33,692 nt of DNA from Betaproteobacteria bacterium (GTDB lineage: Bacteria > Pseudomonadota > Gammaproteobacteria > Burkholderiales > SG8-41). The notes under the pieces were generated by a model, which was given only the letters and a program-made list of their open reading frames with translations, searched no databases and was not told the DNA's origin. The stretch is taken from positions 1 through 33,692 of the forward strand of contig CANKUB010000044.1 in assembly GCA_947486575.1 (NCBI GenBank), given 5' to 3'. The first letter of the stretch is position 1; the number at the start of each line of letters is the position of its first letter. Position numbers and translations under genes: made by a program. This document shows, one piece after another, positions 9,812 to 17,600 of the stretch.

Positions 9812-10216
9812 CTATTTCTTTTCAAACTTGAGCGAAGCCGAGTTGATGCAGTAGCGCAAGCCGGTGGGTTGCGGGCCGTCATCAAACACATGACCGAGAT
9901 GGGCGTCGCAGCGGCTGCATAACACTTCGGTGCGGCGCATGAACAATCCGTTGTCTTCCTCGGATGTGACATTTTCTTTAGCGGCGGTTTCCCAAAAGCT
10001 GGGCCAGCCGGTGCCGGATTCAAACTTGTGTTCGGATTTGAATAACTCGGTGTCGCAGCAAATGCAGCGATACATGCCTTGCTCGTGGTTATCCCAATAC
10101 TTGCCGGTGAACGCGCGCTCGGTGCCTTTTTTGCGGGCGACATCGAATTGCTCTTTGCTGAGCAGTTGTTTCCATTCGGCGTCGGGCTTGGTAACTTTGG
10201 TGATTTTGTCAGTCAT
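9812..10216 (-). CDS. msrB: Peptide-methionine (R)-S-oxide reductase MsrB
   Basis: MsrB reduces methionine-R-sulfoxide residues in oxidised proteins. The 134-residue product has the zinc-binding pairs CICC (Cys51, Cys54) and CSRC (Cys100, Cys103). It also has SGTGWPSF at 67-74 and RYCINSASL, with the catalytic Cys123. It has no signal peptide, so a cytoplasmic enzyme is expected. The start ATG at 10216 is preceded by GGAG. The gene begins 14 nt after the end of the upstream FAD-linked dehydrogenase and may share its transcript. Confidence 0.97.
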   Translation of the reverse strand: MTDKITKVTKPDAEWKQLLSKEQFDVARKKGTERAFTGKYWDNHEQGMYRCICCDTELFKSEHKFESGTGWPSFWETAAKENVTSEEDNGLFMRRTEVLCSRCDAHLGHVFDDGPQPTGLRYCINSASLKFEKK

Positions 10217-10230
10217 GGCGATCTCCGTAT

Positions 10231-11655
10231 TTACAAAACCTTGCCGGGATTCATGATGCCCAGTGGATCAAGCGCGCGTTTTACGGTACGCATCAAATCG
10301 ATTTCAATCGGGTCTTTGTAGCGCACCAATTCTTCAACTTTGGCCATGCCGATGCCGTGCTCGGCACTGAAGCTGCCTTTGTATTGCTTGACGATATCGT
10401 AAATCACCGTGGTCACGTCATTGGCGTTGCAGGCCACGGGGTCGTTGCGCATGCGGCCTTCGACATAGGTGTTGTAATGCAGATTGCCGTCGCCCAGGTG
10501 ACCGAAGCAGATAATGTTGGTGCCCTTGAAATGTTTTTCAAGTGCCGCCTGACCATCGCGAATGAACGCGGGGATTGCGCCCACGGCCACTGCAATATCG
10601 TGGCGGTAGAGCATGCCGGATTCATTGCGTGCGGCTTCGGGTATCGATTCGCGGATGCGCCACAATGCCTGCGATTGGGCGTGGTTTTCCGCCAGTGTTG
10701 CATCTATAACTAATTGTTTTTCAAGCGCTTTTTCCAGAGCACTTTCCAGTGCATCGCGCAGGGTATTACCGGGCGACGAATCGCCCAGCTCGGTGAGCAC
10801 GTACCATTGATGCGGCGTACTCAATGGATCGCGCACGCCGGGTATGTGCTTCATCACCAGATCAAGGCAAGCGCGCGAAATCAATTCAAATGCGCTGATG
10901 CGATCTCCAAACGCGCCACGCAGCAACGAAAAAAGTTCCAGCGCCGCATCGGGTGAGGGCACCGCCAGCCACGCGGTGGCGGTGGCACTGGGCCTGGGGA
11001 ACAGTTTCAGCACAGCAGCAGTGATGATGCCCAACGTGCCTTCCGCCCCCATGAAAAGGTGCTTCAAGTCATAACCCGTGTTGTCTTTGCGCAGCGAACG
11101 CAGGCCGTTCCAGATGCGGCCATCAGGCAACACCGCTTCAATGCCGAGCACCAGATCGCGCGTGTTGCCGTAGCGCAGTACATTCACGCCACCCGCGTTG
11201 GTGGATAAGTTGCCGCCTATTTGACAGCTACCCTCTGCGCCCAGCGACAACGGAAACAGCCGGTCCACATCCGCCGCCGCCTGCTGAATATTTGCCAGCA
11301 CGCAGCCGGCCTCAACCGTCATGGTGTTGTTCAGCGCATCAACATTGCGGATGCGATTCATGCGGCCCATCGCGATCACCACCGGGTTTACTTTGGCATC
11401 GGGCACAGTCGCGCCGCACATGCCGGTGTTGCCGCCTTGCGGCACCAGCGGCGTTTTGGTCTCGGCGCAGATTTTAACGATGGCGGAAACTTGCTCTGCA
11501 TTGGCCGGGCGCACCACAGCTGCCGCATTGCCGTGATAAATGCCGCGCCAATCGTGGATATACGGTTCGAGTTCGGCAGGCTCGGTGAAAATGCCTTGCG
11601 GGCCAACGGTTTCACCGAGGCGGCTGATGACGGCGGTGCGGGAGGGAATGGACAT
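10231..11655 (-). CDS. FAD-linked 2-hydroxyacid dehydrogenase (D-2-hydroxyglutarate dehydrogenase / GlcD-like)
   Basis: The 474-residue product is a VAO/PCMH-type flavoenzyme. The FAD-binding half has [12 protein letters not shown] (about 71-82), [20 protein letters not shown] and [14 protein letters not shown]. The C-terminal cap half has [12 protein letters not shown] and [15 protein letters not shown], which carry the metal and substrate ligands in D-2-hydroxyglutarate and D-lactate dehydrogenases. It probably oxidises a D-2-hydroxyacid and passes electrons to a quinone or flavoprotein; the exact substrate cannot be read. Length and motifs are complete. It is the first gene of the minus-strand run leading into msrB and is divergent from the Bug receptor gene. 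Confidence 0.88.
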   Translation of the reverse strand: MSIPSRTAVISRLGETVGPQGIFTEPAELEPYIHDWRGIYHGNAAAVVRPANAEQVSAIVKICAETKTPLVPQGGNTGMCGATVPDAKVNPVVIAMGRMNRIRNVDALNNTMTVEAGCVLANIQQAAADVDRLFPLSLGAEGSCQIGGNLSTNAGGVNVLRYGNTRDLVLGIEAVLPDGRIWNGLRSLRKDNTGYDLKHLFMGAEGTLGIITAAVLKLFPRPSATATAWLAVPSPDAALELFSLLRGAFGDRISAFELISRACLDLVMKHIPGVRDPLSTPHQWYVLTELGDSSPGNTLRDALESALEKALEKQLVIDATLAENHAQSQALWRIRESIPEAARNESGMLYRHDIAVAVGAIPAFIRDGQAALEKHFKGTNIICFGHLGDGNLHYNTYVEGRMRNDPVACNANDVTTVIYDIVKQYKGSFSAEHGIGMAKVEELVRYKDPIEIDLMRTVKRALDPLGIMNPGKVL

Positions 11656-11795
11656 TTTAGCTATCGAAACTTAAAGCGCGATTTTAGCCGATGGCTCGAA
11701 AGTTTGCGCGCCTATCCGCCGCAACTGTTGTAAGCTTTACCGCCTGCGCTACGACGAAAGCGCATACCGGCTCACCGAGGATTTGCCCAACCACC

Positions 11796-12836
11796 ATGCC
11801 GCCTGTCATCCTGATTTTGTTGTGTTTGGTCTTGCCGTTTGTCGCCAGCGCCGATGAATACCCGTCACGCGCGGTCACGCTGGTGGTGCCCTATCCGCTG
11901 AGCGGCCCCACCGACATTCGCGGCGCATCGCGCATGACCAAAACCTACAAGCTGATGGCGGCCAACGCGCCGCCTGCGATTTCCGACACGCTAGCGCGCA
12001 TCGTGCAGCAGGCGATACGCTACGAATCCAGGCAGCCGGTGCTGCTGGATCGCCAACCCGGCGGCGCCACCACGCGTGGTGCGCAGCATGTGGCGCGCGC
12101 GATGGCCGATGGCCACACGCTGCTGCTCGGCAGTAACGAAACCATGGTGCTTACGCCAAATTACGCGACGGATGTGGGCTACGACCCGACGCGCAATTTT
12201 GAATTGGCGGCGCCACTGGTCAACATGCCGTTTGTACTGATGACCAGCACCGGGCTGCCGTTCAAAACACTGGAGCGCCTGATCAGCTACATCAAGGTAC
12301 GGCCCGGCGAAATCAACTACGGCTCGTCGGGTGATGGCAGTACCGGGCATCTCGCTGGCGAGCTGTTACGGCGCGCAGCGGGGCTGGACATGGTGCATGT
12401 GTCGTATAACGGCGGCTTGGCGGCGCTCAATAGCCTGGCCATAGGGCAAACCTCCGTGATGTTTGCCGCGCTGCCGTTGGCGTTGCCCTATTTAAACAAT
12501 GAGCATCTGCGTGCGCTGGCAGTAACCGGCACGCATCGCACCGAGTTGCTGCCGCATTTGCCGACACTCGCTGAGTCCGGAATTTCCGGCGTGGAATCTG
12601 CGGGCTGGTTCGGTGTGTTCGTGCCCAATGGCACCTCGCCGAATGTGATTCGCTGGCTGAACACACACATAGCAGAATCAATCAATGAAATGTCTACGCG
12701 CAACGCGCTGGTTACGTTGGGCTTGGAGCCGGTGCGCGGCACGCTGTCGGATTTTGCAACGCGTATTTATGCGGAGAGCGAGCGCTGGGGGCCGGTGTTG
12801 AAGGCAGCGCGCATTCCGAGCCGCAAGGCGTCGTAA
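11796..12836 (+). CDS. Tripartite tricarboxylate transporter (Bug-type) substrate-binding protein, atypical
   Basis: The protein is a periplasmic binding receptor of the Bug/TctC family. I place the start at 11796 because it gives a compact signal peptide (MPPVILILLCLVLPFVASAD) directly before the family opening EYPSRAVTLVVPYP; the frame is open to 11691 but that leader does not look useful. Neither start has a good Shine-Dalgarno. Family blocks include GHTLLLGSNETMVL, INYGSSGDGSTGHLAGEL, VHVSYNGG and LPHLPTLAESG. The odd point is an insertion of roughly 20-25 residues after GPTDI, where normal members pass straight into the first helix. No membrane subunits (TctA/TctB) are nearby, so it is an orphan receptor with unknown ligand. 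Confidence 0.85.
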   Translation: MPPVILILLCLVLPFVASADEYPSRAVTLVVPYPLSGPTDIRGASRMTKTYKLMAANAPPAISDTLARIVQQAIRYESRQPVLLDRQPGGATTRGAQHVARAMADGHTLLLGSNETMVLTPNYATDVGYDPTRNFELAAPLVNMPFVLMTSTGLPFKTLERLISYIKVRPGEINYGSSGDGSTGHLAGELLRRAAGLDMVHVSYNGGLAALNSLAIGQTSVMFAALPLALPYLNNEHLRALAVTGTHRTELLPHLPTLAESGISGVESAGWFGVFVPNGTSPNVIRWLNTHIAESINEMSTRNALVTLGLEPVRGTLSDFATRIYAESERWGPVLKAARIPSRKAS

Positions 12837-12908
12837 CGTCGTAAAATCGTAAATGCGCGATTACATCAGCGCAATATGATTCAAAACCACTAACACAGGG
12901 AGCAAATC

Positions 12909-13247
12909 ATGTCAGGTTATCTGAAGCGGATCCAAACCAGTCTGGCCGTAGCGTGTGGGGTTGTCGTCTTGAGCGCATCGGGCGCTGCATTTGCGCAGGG
13001 GCGCGATTGCTCCAAGGCGCCGGAGAGCGCAAAAGCGCAGTGCGAGGCGCGTAACAAGGCGGATGCCAAATGCGGCAAGCTTGAAGGTGATGCCAGACGT
13101 ATTTGTCAGCGCGATGAGTCAGGCCGCGATTGCGCCAAGTCGGATAACAAAGCGCGTTGCGAAGCCGAAGTGGCAGCACATAAAGCATGCCGTGGCGATG
13201 CCAAGACTTACCGTGCCTGCTACGAAGCGAAAACCAAAAAGGGTTGA
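12909..13247 (+). CDS. Small secreted protein with a duplicated four-cysteine module
   Basis: A 112-residue protein of no family I recognise. A Sec signal peptide ends with SGAAFAQ at about residue 30, and GGGAG-like AGGGAGC sits before the ATG as a ribosome site. The mature part is short, charged and holds eight Cys. They fall into two similar modules: Cys with spacers of 10, 9 and 10 residues in the first, and 8, 9 and 9 in the second. Both modules begin RDC and share a CEA element and a GDA element before the last Cys. This suggests internal duplication and disulfide or metal binding in the periplasm. It stands alone between two unrelated genes. Confidence 0.75.
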   Translation: MSGYLKRIQTSLAVACGVVVLSASGAAFAQGRDCSKAPESAKAQCEARNKADAKCGKLEGDARRICQRDESGRDCAKSDNKARCEAEVAAHKACRGDAKTYRACYEAKTKKG

Positions 13248-13306
13248 TGCGGATTGCTGCGTCAGCGGTGGTGGTAAAGCGGTGATTTTTCCGATTTAAA
13301 AAAGCA

Positions 13307-13317
13307 AATAAAAACAA
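13307..13317 (+). repeat. AT word AATAAAAACAA, copy after the 8-Cys gene
   Basis: Exact copy, followed by TAAGTTA, in the gap between the small 8-Cys gene and the FAH-family gene. Confidence 0.45.
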
Positions 13318-13329
13318 TAAGTTACGTAA

Positions 13330-13358
13330 TTTCTACGCGCGCCGCTTGCGCGTAGAAA
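13330..13358. repeat. Perfect 11-bp inverted repeat over the stop codon of the FAH-family gene
   Basis: TTTCTACGCGC (13330-13340) and GCGCGTAGAAA (13348-13358) are exact reverse complements around a 7-base loop. On the minus strand the stem includes the last codons and TAG stop of the hydrolase. Only scattered T-runs follow further on, so it may be a transcript 3'-end stem rather than a textbook terminator. Confidence 0.6.
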
Positions 13359-14250
13359 CCGGATTGCACAGCACACCGATTTTCTCGATTTCGCTTTCGA
13401 TCAGGTCGCCGTTTTTCAGCCACCACGAACCTTCGCCTTTGTAACCCGCTGCCACACCCGCTGGTGTGCCGGTGGAAACAATGTCGCCGGGGTAAAGACC
13501 CGCGTGCGAGTACCACGCCACCTGCGCAGGAATATGAAATATCTGCGTACCAGTGTTGGCATTTTGGCGCAACTCGCCATTGATTTTGGTGGTAAGCCGC
13601 AGGTTGTGCGGATCAGCAATTTCGTCTTTGGTGACGACCCACGGGCCTAGCGGTGCGGCTGTCGGAAAGTTCTTTCCGATCATGATGTTACCTTCTTTGC
13701 GCTCGGCAAATTGTACATCGCGCGCGGACACATCGTTCATGATGGTGTAGCCGAAAATGTGATCGTAAACTTCGTCGGGTGGCACGTCGGCGCACTCGTC
13801 CGCAATCACCACGGCGAGCTCGGTTTCGTAATCGAGTTTTTCTGTCCAGCCGGGTTTGCGGATGGTGTCGCCGTGTGCGATCAGGGTATCCACATGCTTG
13901 ATAAAGCCGGCCGGGCGCGAATAGGCGGCGCTGCCGACCTCAGCCGCATGGTCGGAATAATTTTTTCCGATGGCCATGATTTTGCCGGGGATGAGTGGGG
14001 GGCGCGCGGCTACGCTATCGAGCGTAACAATGTGCTCGCTGTTGCCGGCCTTGAGGCGCTGTTCGGCTTGCGCCAGCACATCGCGAACGCGGGCGAGGGC
14101 ATCCGGGCCGCCGCGGATGCACTCGATGAGTGTATCGGGCAATCCGCGCCCGCTTTTGGCCTCGGTAATATCGAGCGCCTGACCGTTTGCAAGCAGCACG
14201 CCGAAATGATCAACACGGGCGCGTGCCGGACGGAAACTGAGCAGTTTCAT
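13333..14250 (-). CDS. Fumarylacetoacetate hydrolase (FAH) family protein
   Basis: The 305-residue product has the FAH catalytic core: IMAIGKNYSDHAAE, then YETELAVVIAD with the metal-binding Glu pair, GYTIMNDVSARDVQ, GKNFPTAAPLGPW, and PGDIVSTGTPAGVA near the end. Family members cleave C-C bonds or act as decarboxylases or isomerases on dicarbonyl intermediates of aromatic catabolism, such as fumarylpyruvate, 2-oxohepta-3-ene-1,7-dioate or acylpyruvates. The substrate cannot be told from sequence. The start at 14250 follows AAAGGGGAAC, a good ribosome site; the frame stays open to 14421 without homology. It stands alone, divergent from the sensor kinase and convergent with the small 8-Cys gene. 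Confidence 0.88.
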   Translation of the reverse strand: MKLLSFRPARARVDHFGVLLANGQALDITEAKSGRGLPDTLIECIRGGPDALARVRDVLAQAEQRLKAGNSEHIVTLDSVAARPPLIPGKIMAIGKNYSDHAAEVGSAAYSRPAGFIKHVDTLIAHGDTIRKPGWTEKLDYETELAVVIADECADVPPDEVYDHIFGYTIMNDVSARDVQFAERKEGNIMIGKNFPTAAPLGPWVVTKDEIADPHNLRLTTKINGELRQNANTGTQIFHIPAQVAWYSHAGLYPGDIVSTGTPAGVAAGYKGEGSWWLKNGDLIESEIEKIGVLCNPVSTRKRRA

Positions 14251-14280
14251 GTGTTCCCCTTTTTTACTAGACTCTTCGGG

Positions 14281-14291
14281 CGGTTTAACCG
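14281..14291. promoter_or_regulatory. 11-bp palindrome upstream of the FAH-family gene
   Basis: CGGTT-T-AACCG is a perfect dyad 30 nt upstream of the hydrolase start codon. It sits where an operator could act on this gene. Short dyads are common, so this is only a candidate. Confidence 0.25.
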
Positions 14292-14314
14292 ACTGAAACA
14301 TCCGGAGCAACATT

Positions 14315-14338
14315 AGATCGCAAAATCGCAAGCGATCT
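14315..14338. repeat. Inverted repeat in the kinase/FAH intergenic region
   Basis: AGATCGC (14315-14321) and GCGATCT (14332-14338) are perfect arms around a 10-base loop. The 240-nt divergent intergenic region holds this stem, the palindrome at 14281 and the kinase promoter, and no gene that I can see. Confidence 0.4.
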
Positions 14339-14444
14339 TCAACACACCGCATACTACCAGCGGCCAGCCCAAGCTGGAAACCGTGAGCATATATCCAGCC
14401 AGCGCCGGACTCAAGGCTCAAGCCTAATCAGCAGGCTAGTCGGG

Positions 14445-14453
14445 TGCTATAAT
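14445..14453 (+). promoter_or_regulatory. Extended -10 promoter for the sensor kinase
   Basis: TGCTATAAT combines a perfect TATAAT (14448-14453) with an upstream TG in the extended -10 position. A weak -35 (TAATCA at 14425) has 17-nt spacing. It would give a leader of about 30 nt to the ATG at 14491. Confidence 0.6.
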
Positions 14454-14490
14454 TTTCGGCATATGTCGAGCGCCCTTGCCGCAGGTATCG

Positions 14491-15912
14491 ATGAGTAACG
14501 TCCACAAAATGGTGCCCATGCTGGGCGCGGTCATAGTGGCTGTAGTGGCGATTTTTGGCTACCTGATCTGGTCTGGTTATGAGGAGGCTATCCACAGTGG
14601 CGAGACGGTCTCGCGCAACTACGCCGCGACTATCGAAGCGCATCTGGATGCCACCTTGAGGCGCGCGGAGGCCCATGTTCTGGAATTGGCGCGCGATGTG
14701 CCGATAGCGGCGCTGAGCAAAGCCGCAGTGCCGCAATACGCCCCCGTGATTGATGCAGGATTGGATGCGCGCCGGCTCAATTTTCCGGAGCTGGTCGGCC
14801 TGCGTATCTGGGATGTACATGGCGATCTGATTTATTCATCCGAGAGCACGACCACATTGAGAATCAACGCAGCCGACCGCGATTATTTTATTGCGTCTCG
14901 CGAGAATACCAAGGAGGACGTGTTTTTTTCAGCAGTGGTCGTTTCACGCATCACCGGGCGTCCGGCGATGTTCATAGCCCGTGCATTGCGCGACAGCCTG
15001 GGCGAATTCCACGGCGTTGTCAGTGCCTCGGTCGAGCTCGACTATTTCCTGAAATTGTTTCAGGCGCTGGACGTTGGCGCCAACGGCGTTATTTCAATTT
15101 TCCGGCGTGACAATTTCACGTTGGTAGTGCGCTCACCGGCCGTCAAGGGGCCCACTGTCGCGACCGTGCCGCCCGGCACACCCACGCGCGACGCAGTCGA
15201 AGCTGGTAAGACCTCTGGTACCATGGCATACCGGGGCACCATCGATGGCGTCATGCGCATTTTTAGTTTTCGCTCGCTGGATCGCTATCCTTTTTACATC
15301 AACATCGGCATTGCACGCGACGATGCGCTGGCAGGCTGGAAAGTGCGTTCGCTGTCAGCCGGCGCGGCGAGTTTGCTGTTGTTGCTGCTGTTATCGGTCC
15401 TGCTGTTTCGTCTGATGCGCGCGGAAGTAAAGCAGGCGCAGGCCGCAGCAGCACTGACACAGACTGAAGCGCGGGCGCGGCTGATTCTCGATTCATCCAT
15501 GGATGCGGTGATCGGCATGACCGGCGGCGGCGCGATTACAGAGTGGAGCGCCGGTGCGCAACAGATGTTTGGCTATTCCGGTGCCGAGGCGCTGTGCAAG
15601 GACTTGTCCGCTCTGATCATCTTGCCGGCGCTGCGTGAATCGCATAGCGGGGGGATGCTCCGTTTTCTTGAGAGTGGCGAAGGAACGATCATCGGCAAGC
15701 GCACGGAATTCACGGCGATGCGCAAGGACGCTTCGGAATTTCCGGTAGAGCTGTCGGTCACGCAGTTCCGGCGAGACGACCAGCTTTTTTTCAGCGCCTT
15801 TGTGCGTAACATCTCCAACCGCAAACAGGCCCAGAGCAGGTTGCAGTTGAGTGAGCTCCAATTGACGGGCATTCTCGAATCGACGGCCGATGGAATCCTT
15901 GCGGTTGATTAA
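14491..15912 (+). CDS. Sensor kinase, N-terminal part: periplasmic sensor and first PAS domain (ends at an in-frame TAA)
   Basis: The 473 residues have a first membrane helix at about 10-27, a periplasmic sensing region of about 250 residues resembling Cache-type domains, and a second Leu-rich membrane helix. A PAS domain follows (DSSMDAVIGMTGGGAITEWS to AFVRNISNRKQAQSRL), and then the first strand of a second PAS (ESTADGILAVD). The frame then meets TAA at 15910-15912. The same frame continues directly as a PAS, kinase and receiver. By itself this part would be a membrane sensor with no catalytic domain. The ATG at 14491 follows a weak AGGT; a TTG at 14476 is less likely. An extended -10 promoter lies just upstream. 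Confidence 0.8.
   Translation: MSNVHKMVPMLGAVIVAVVAIFGYLIWSGYEEAIHSGETVSRNYAATIEAHLDATLRRAEAHVLELARDVPIAALSKAAVPQYAPVIDAGLDARRLNFPELVGLRIWDVHGDLIYSSESTTTLRINAADRDYFIASRENTKEDVFFSAVVVSRITGRPAMFIARALRDSLGEFHGVVSASVELDYFLKLFQALDVGANGVISIFRRDNFTLVVRSPAVKGPTVATVPPGTPTRDAVEAGKTSGTMAYRGTIDGVMRIFSFRSLDRYPFYINIGIARDDALAGWKVRSLSAGAASLLLLLLLSVLLFRLMRAEVKQAQAAAALTQTEARARLILDSSMDAVIGMTGGGAITEWSAGAQQMFGYSGAEALCKDLSALIILPALRESHSGGMLRFLESGEGTIIGKRTEFTAMRKDASEFPVELSVTQFRRDDQLFFSAFVRNISNRKQAQSRLQLSELQLTGILESTADGILAVD
15910..15912 (+). other. In-frame TAA interrupting the hybrid kinase
   Basis: The codons around it read Ala-Val-Asp-stop-Lys-Gly-Lys-Val-Ile-Arg-Thr-Asn-Gly-Arg-Phe, the usual opening of a PAS domain with one residue replaced by stop. 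The frame does not change, so this is a single-base nonsense change or a sequencing error, not an indel. Confidence 0.9.
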
Positions 15913-15921
15913 AAGGGAAAG

Positions 15922-17418
15922 GTGATACGTACCAATGGACGCTTTGCGGAATTGTGGCACATTCCCAAATCGCTTATGGATTCCGGGGACGACGAGGCTT
16001 TGCTGAAGTTTGTTCTTGGGCAACTGATTGATCCGGACGCGTTTATGCGCAAAGTCCAGCGGCTCTACGCATCGAGCGCCGAGGATATGGACACGCTCGT
16101 GTTCAAAGATGGGCGGTATTTTGAGCGCCATTCTTCCCCGCTGATTCTGAATGGCAGCATTCTGGGCCGCGTCTGGTCCTTTCGTGATGTTACCGAACGC
16201 AAACAGGCGGAAGCTGCCCGCACCTCGCTAGAGGCGCAGCTGCGCGAGTCGCAGAAGATGCAGGCTATCGGCACCCTTGCGGGCGGCATTGCGCACGACT
16301 TCAACAATATCATTGCCATCATTCTCGGCAATGTCGAACTCGCGCGCCGCGACGTGGCGCATATCTCCGCTGCGATGATGAGTCTGGAACAGATACAGCT
16401 GGCCAGTGCGCGCGCGCGCGATCTGGTGCGGCAAATTCTTGCCTTCAGCCGTCGTCAGGCCACCATGCGCAAGCCACTTGATCTGGCGGCAGTGGTGGAC
16501 GAGACCGCGCGTTTGCTGCGCGCCACGCTGCCGGCGCGGTTGACGCTCGACGTGTGCGTTGCCGCTGATTTGCCACGGGTGCTGGCAGACGCCACGCAGA
16601 TGCAGCAGGCTATCATCATCAACATCACCACCAACGCGGCCCAGGCCATGGCCAATGATGCCGCCGGGCATATCAGCATCCGGCTCGACAGTGTGATGAT
16701 TGATGCCGCGCTGGTACAGGCCCATCCGGTGCTAAATGCAAGCCGTTCGGGCACAGCGTTGCGGCTCGCCATCATCGATAGCGGGCCGGGAATGGATGCC
16801 GCCACGCTGGGGCGGGTCTTCGATCCCTTTTTCACCACCAAACCGGCCGGTGAAGGCACCGGACTCGGCTTGTCGGTGGTTCACGGCATTGTGCAAAGTC
16901 ACGAAGCTGCCATCACGGTGGCCAGCGAACCCGGTCACGGCACCACCTTCACGCTTTATGTACCCGCTACCACGGCTGCGGCAGACGCGCCCGATAGCAC
17001 AGCGATGGATAGCGCGGCACCTTTGCAGCCTGGTGCAGAACCCGGCCCATACGTCATCTACATTGATGATGATATTGATATGTTGACCGTGGTCAAGGGT
17101 TTGCTAGAAGGGCGCGGCTATCGGGTAAGCGTTTTCACGGATCCACTTGAAGCGCTAAAGGTATTGCGCACCGCTGCCGCTGACGTTGATCTGGTACTCA
17201 CCGATTACAACATGCCGGGGATGTCGGGTCTGGATGTGGCCAGAGCCGTGCGAGACATTCGTGCGGCACTGCCGGTAGCCGTGACGTCAGGGTTCATCGA
17301 CGAGACATTGCAGTCAGGCGCGGGAGCAGCGGGTGTGCGCGAGCTGATTTTCAAAGCCGACCCGGTAGAAATACTCTACGACGCTGTGCAGCGCTTGACT
17401 GGGCGGCATCAGCGTTAA
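15922..17418 (+). CDS. Sensor kinase, C-terminal part: PAS, histidine kinase and receiver domains
   Basis: This frame continues the upstream sensor after the TAA. If translated alone, the GTG at 15922 preceded by AAGGGAAAG is a possible start, giving 498 residues. It contains the rest of a PAS domain (1-95) and a HisKA domain with GGIAHDFNN, phospho-accepting His about 125. A HATPase_c domain follows, with INITTNAAQAM (N box), IIDSGPGMD (G1) and GEGTGLGLSVVHGIV (G2). The C-terminal receiver has YIDDDID, phospho-accepting Asp in LVLTDYNMPG, the VTSG switch Ser and the FKADP Lys. All catalytic residues are present, so the kinase half shows no decay. Without the TAA the whole protein would be about 975 residues. 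No separate response regulator is adjacent. Confidence 0.85.
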   Translation: MIRTNGRFAELWHIPKSLMDSGDDEALLKFVLGQLIDPDAFMRKVQRLYASSAEDMDTLVFKDGRYFERHSSPLILNGSILGRVWSFRDVTERKQAEAARTSLEAQLRESQKMQAIGTLAGGIAHDFNNIIAIILGNVELARRDVAHISAAMMSLEQIQLASARARDLVRQILAFSRRQATMRKPLDLAAVVDETARLLRATLPARLTLDVCVAADLPRVLADATQMQQAIIINITTNAAQAMANDAAGHISIRLDSVMIDAALVQAHPVLNASRSGTALRLAIIDSGPGMDAATLGRVFDPFFTTKPAGEGTGLGLSVVHGIVQSHEAAITVASEPGHGTTFTLYVPATTAAADAPDSTAMDSAAPLQPGAEPGPYVIYIDDDIDMLTVVKGLLEGRGYRVSVFTDPLEALKVLRTAAADVDLVLTDYNMPGMSGLDVARAVRDIRAALPVAVTSGFIDETLQSGAGAAGVRELIFKADPVEILYDAVQRLTGRHQR

Positions 17419-17507
17419 TCCCGGGAGTTCCTGATGGGGCGTGGATTGCCACGATTTGTGCGTGCACAGTGTGACTTTCCGCATAGCCCGCCACACCCCA
17501 AATCAGG

Positions 17508-17513
17508 TAAAAT
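17508..17513 (+). promoter_or_regulatory. Candidate -10 element upstream of pckG
   Basis: TAAAAT in GGTAAAATCC resembles the -10 candidates of purL and rdgC. It would give a leader of about 80 nt, and no clear -35 is seen. The rest of the 182-nt gap shows no gene. Confidence 0.3.
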
Positions 17514-17555
17514 CCGCCTTCCCTTGACAGGGCGTGCTCGGAAAGTTCGCTTTGC

Positions 17556-17570
17556 TATTGTTTTTAAAGG
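17556..17570 (+). repeat. 15-bp word TATTGTTTTTAAAGG upstream of pckG (also at 29784-29798)
   Basis: This exact 15-mer lies 30 nt before the pckG start and again 7 nt before the XdhC-like start. At the second place its AAAGG end serves as the ribosome site. Confidence 0.45.
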
Positions 17571-17600
17571 GTTTTTAAGGATTTTAAACGAGGATTTGCA

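Noticed and set aside
15910-15912. Selenocysteine or other recoding at the kinase stop
   Set aside because: The codon is TAA, not TGA or TAG, and no stem-loop of the needed kind was noticed directly after it.
17524-17529. TTGACA as the -35 of a pckG promoter
   Set aside because: No acceptable -10 hexamer at 16-18 nt spacing; the nearest AT-rich hexamers are too far.
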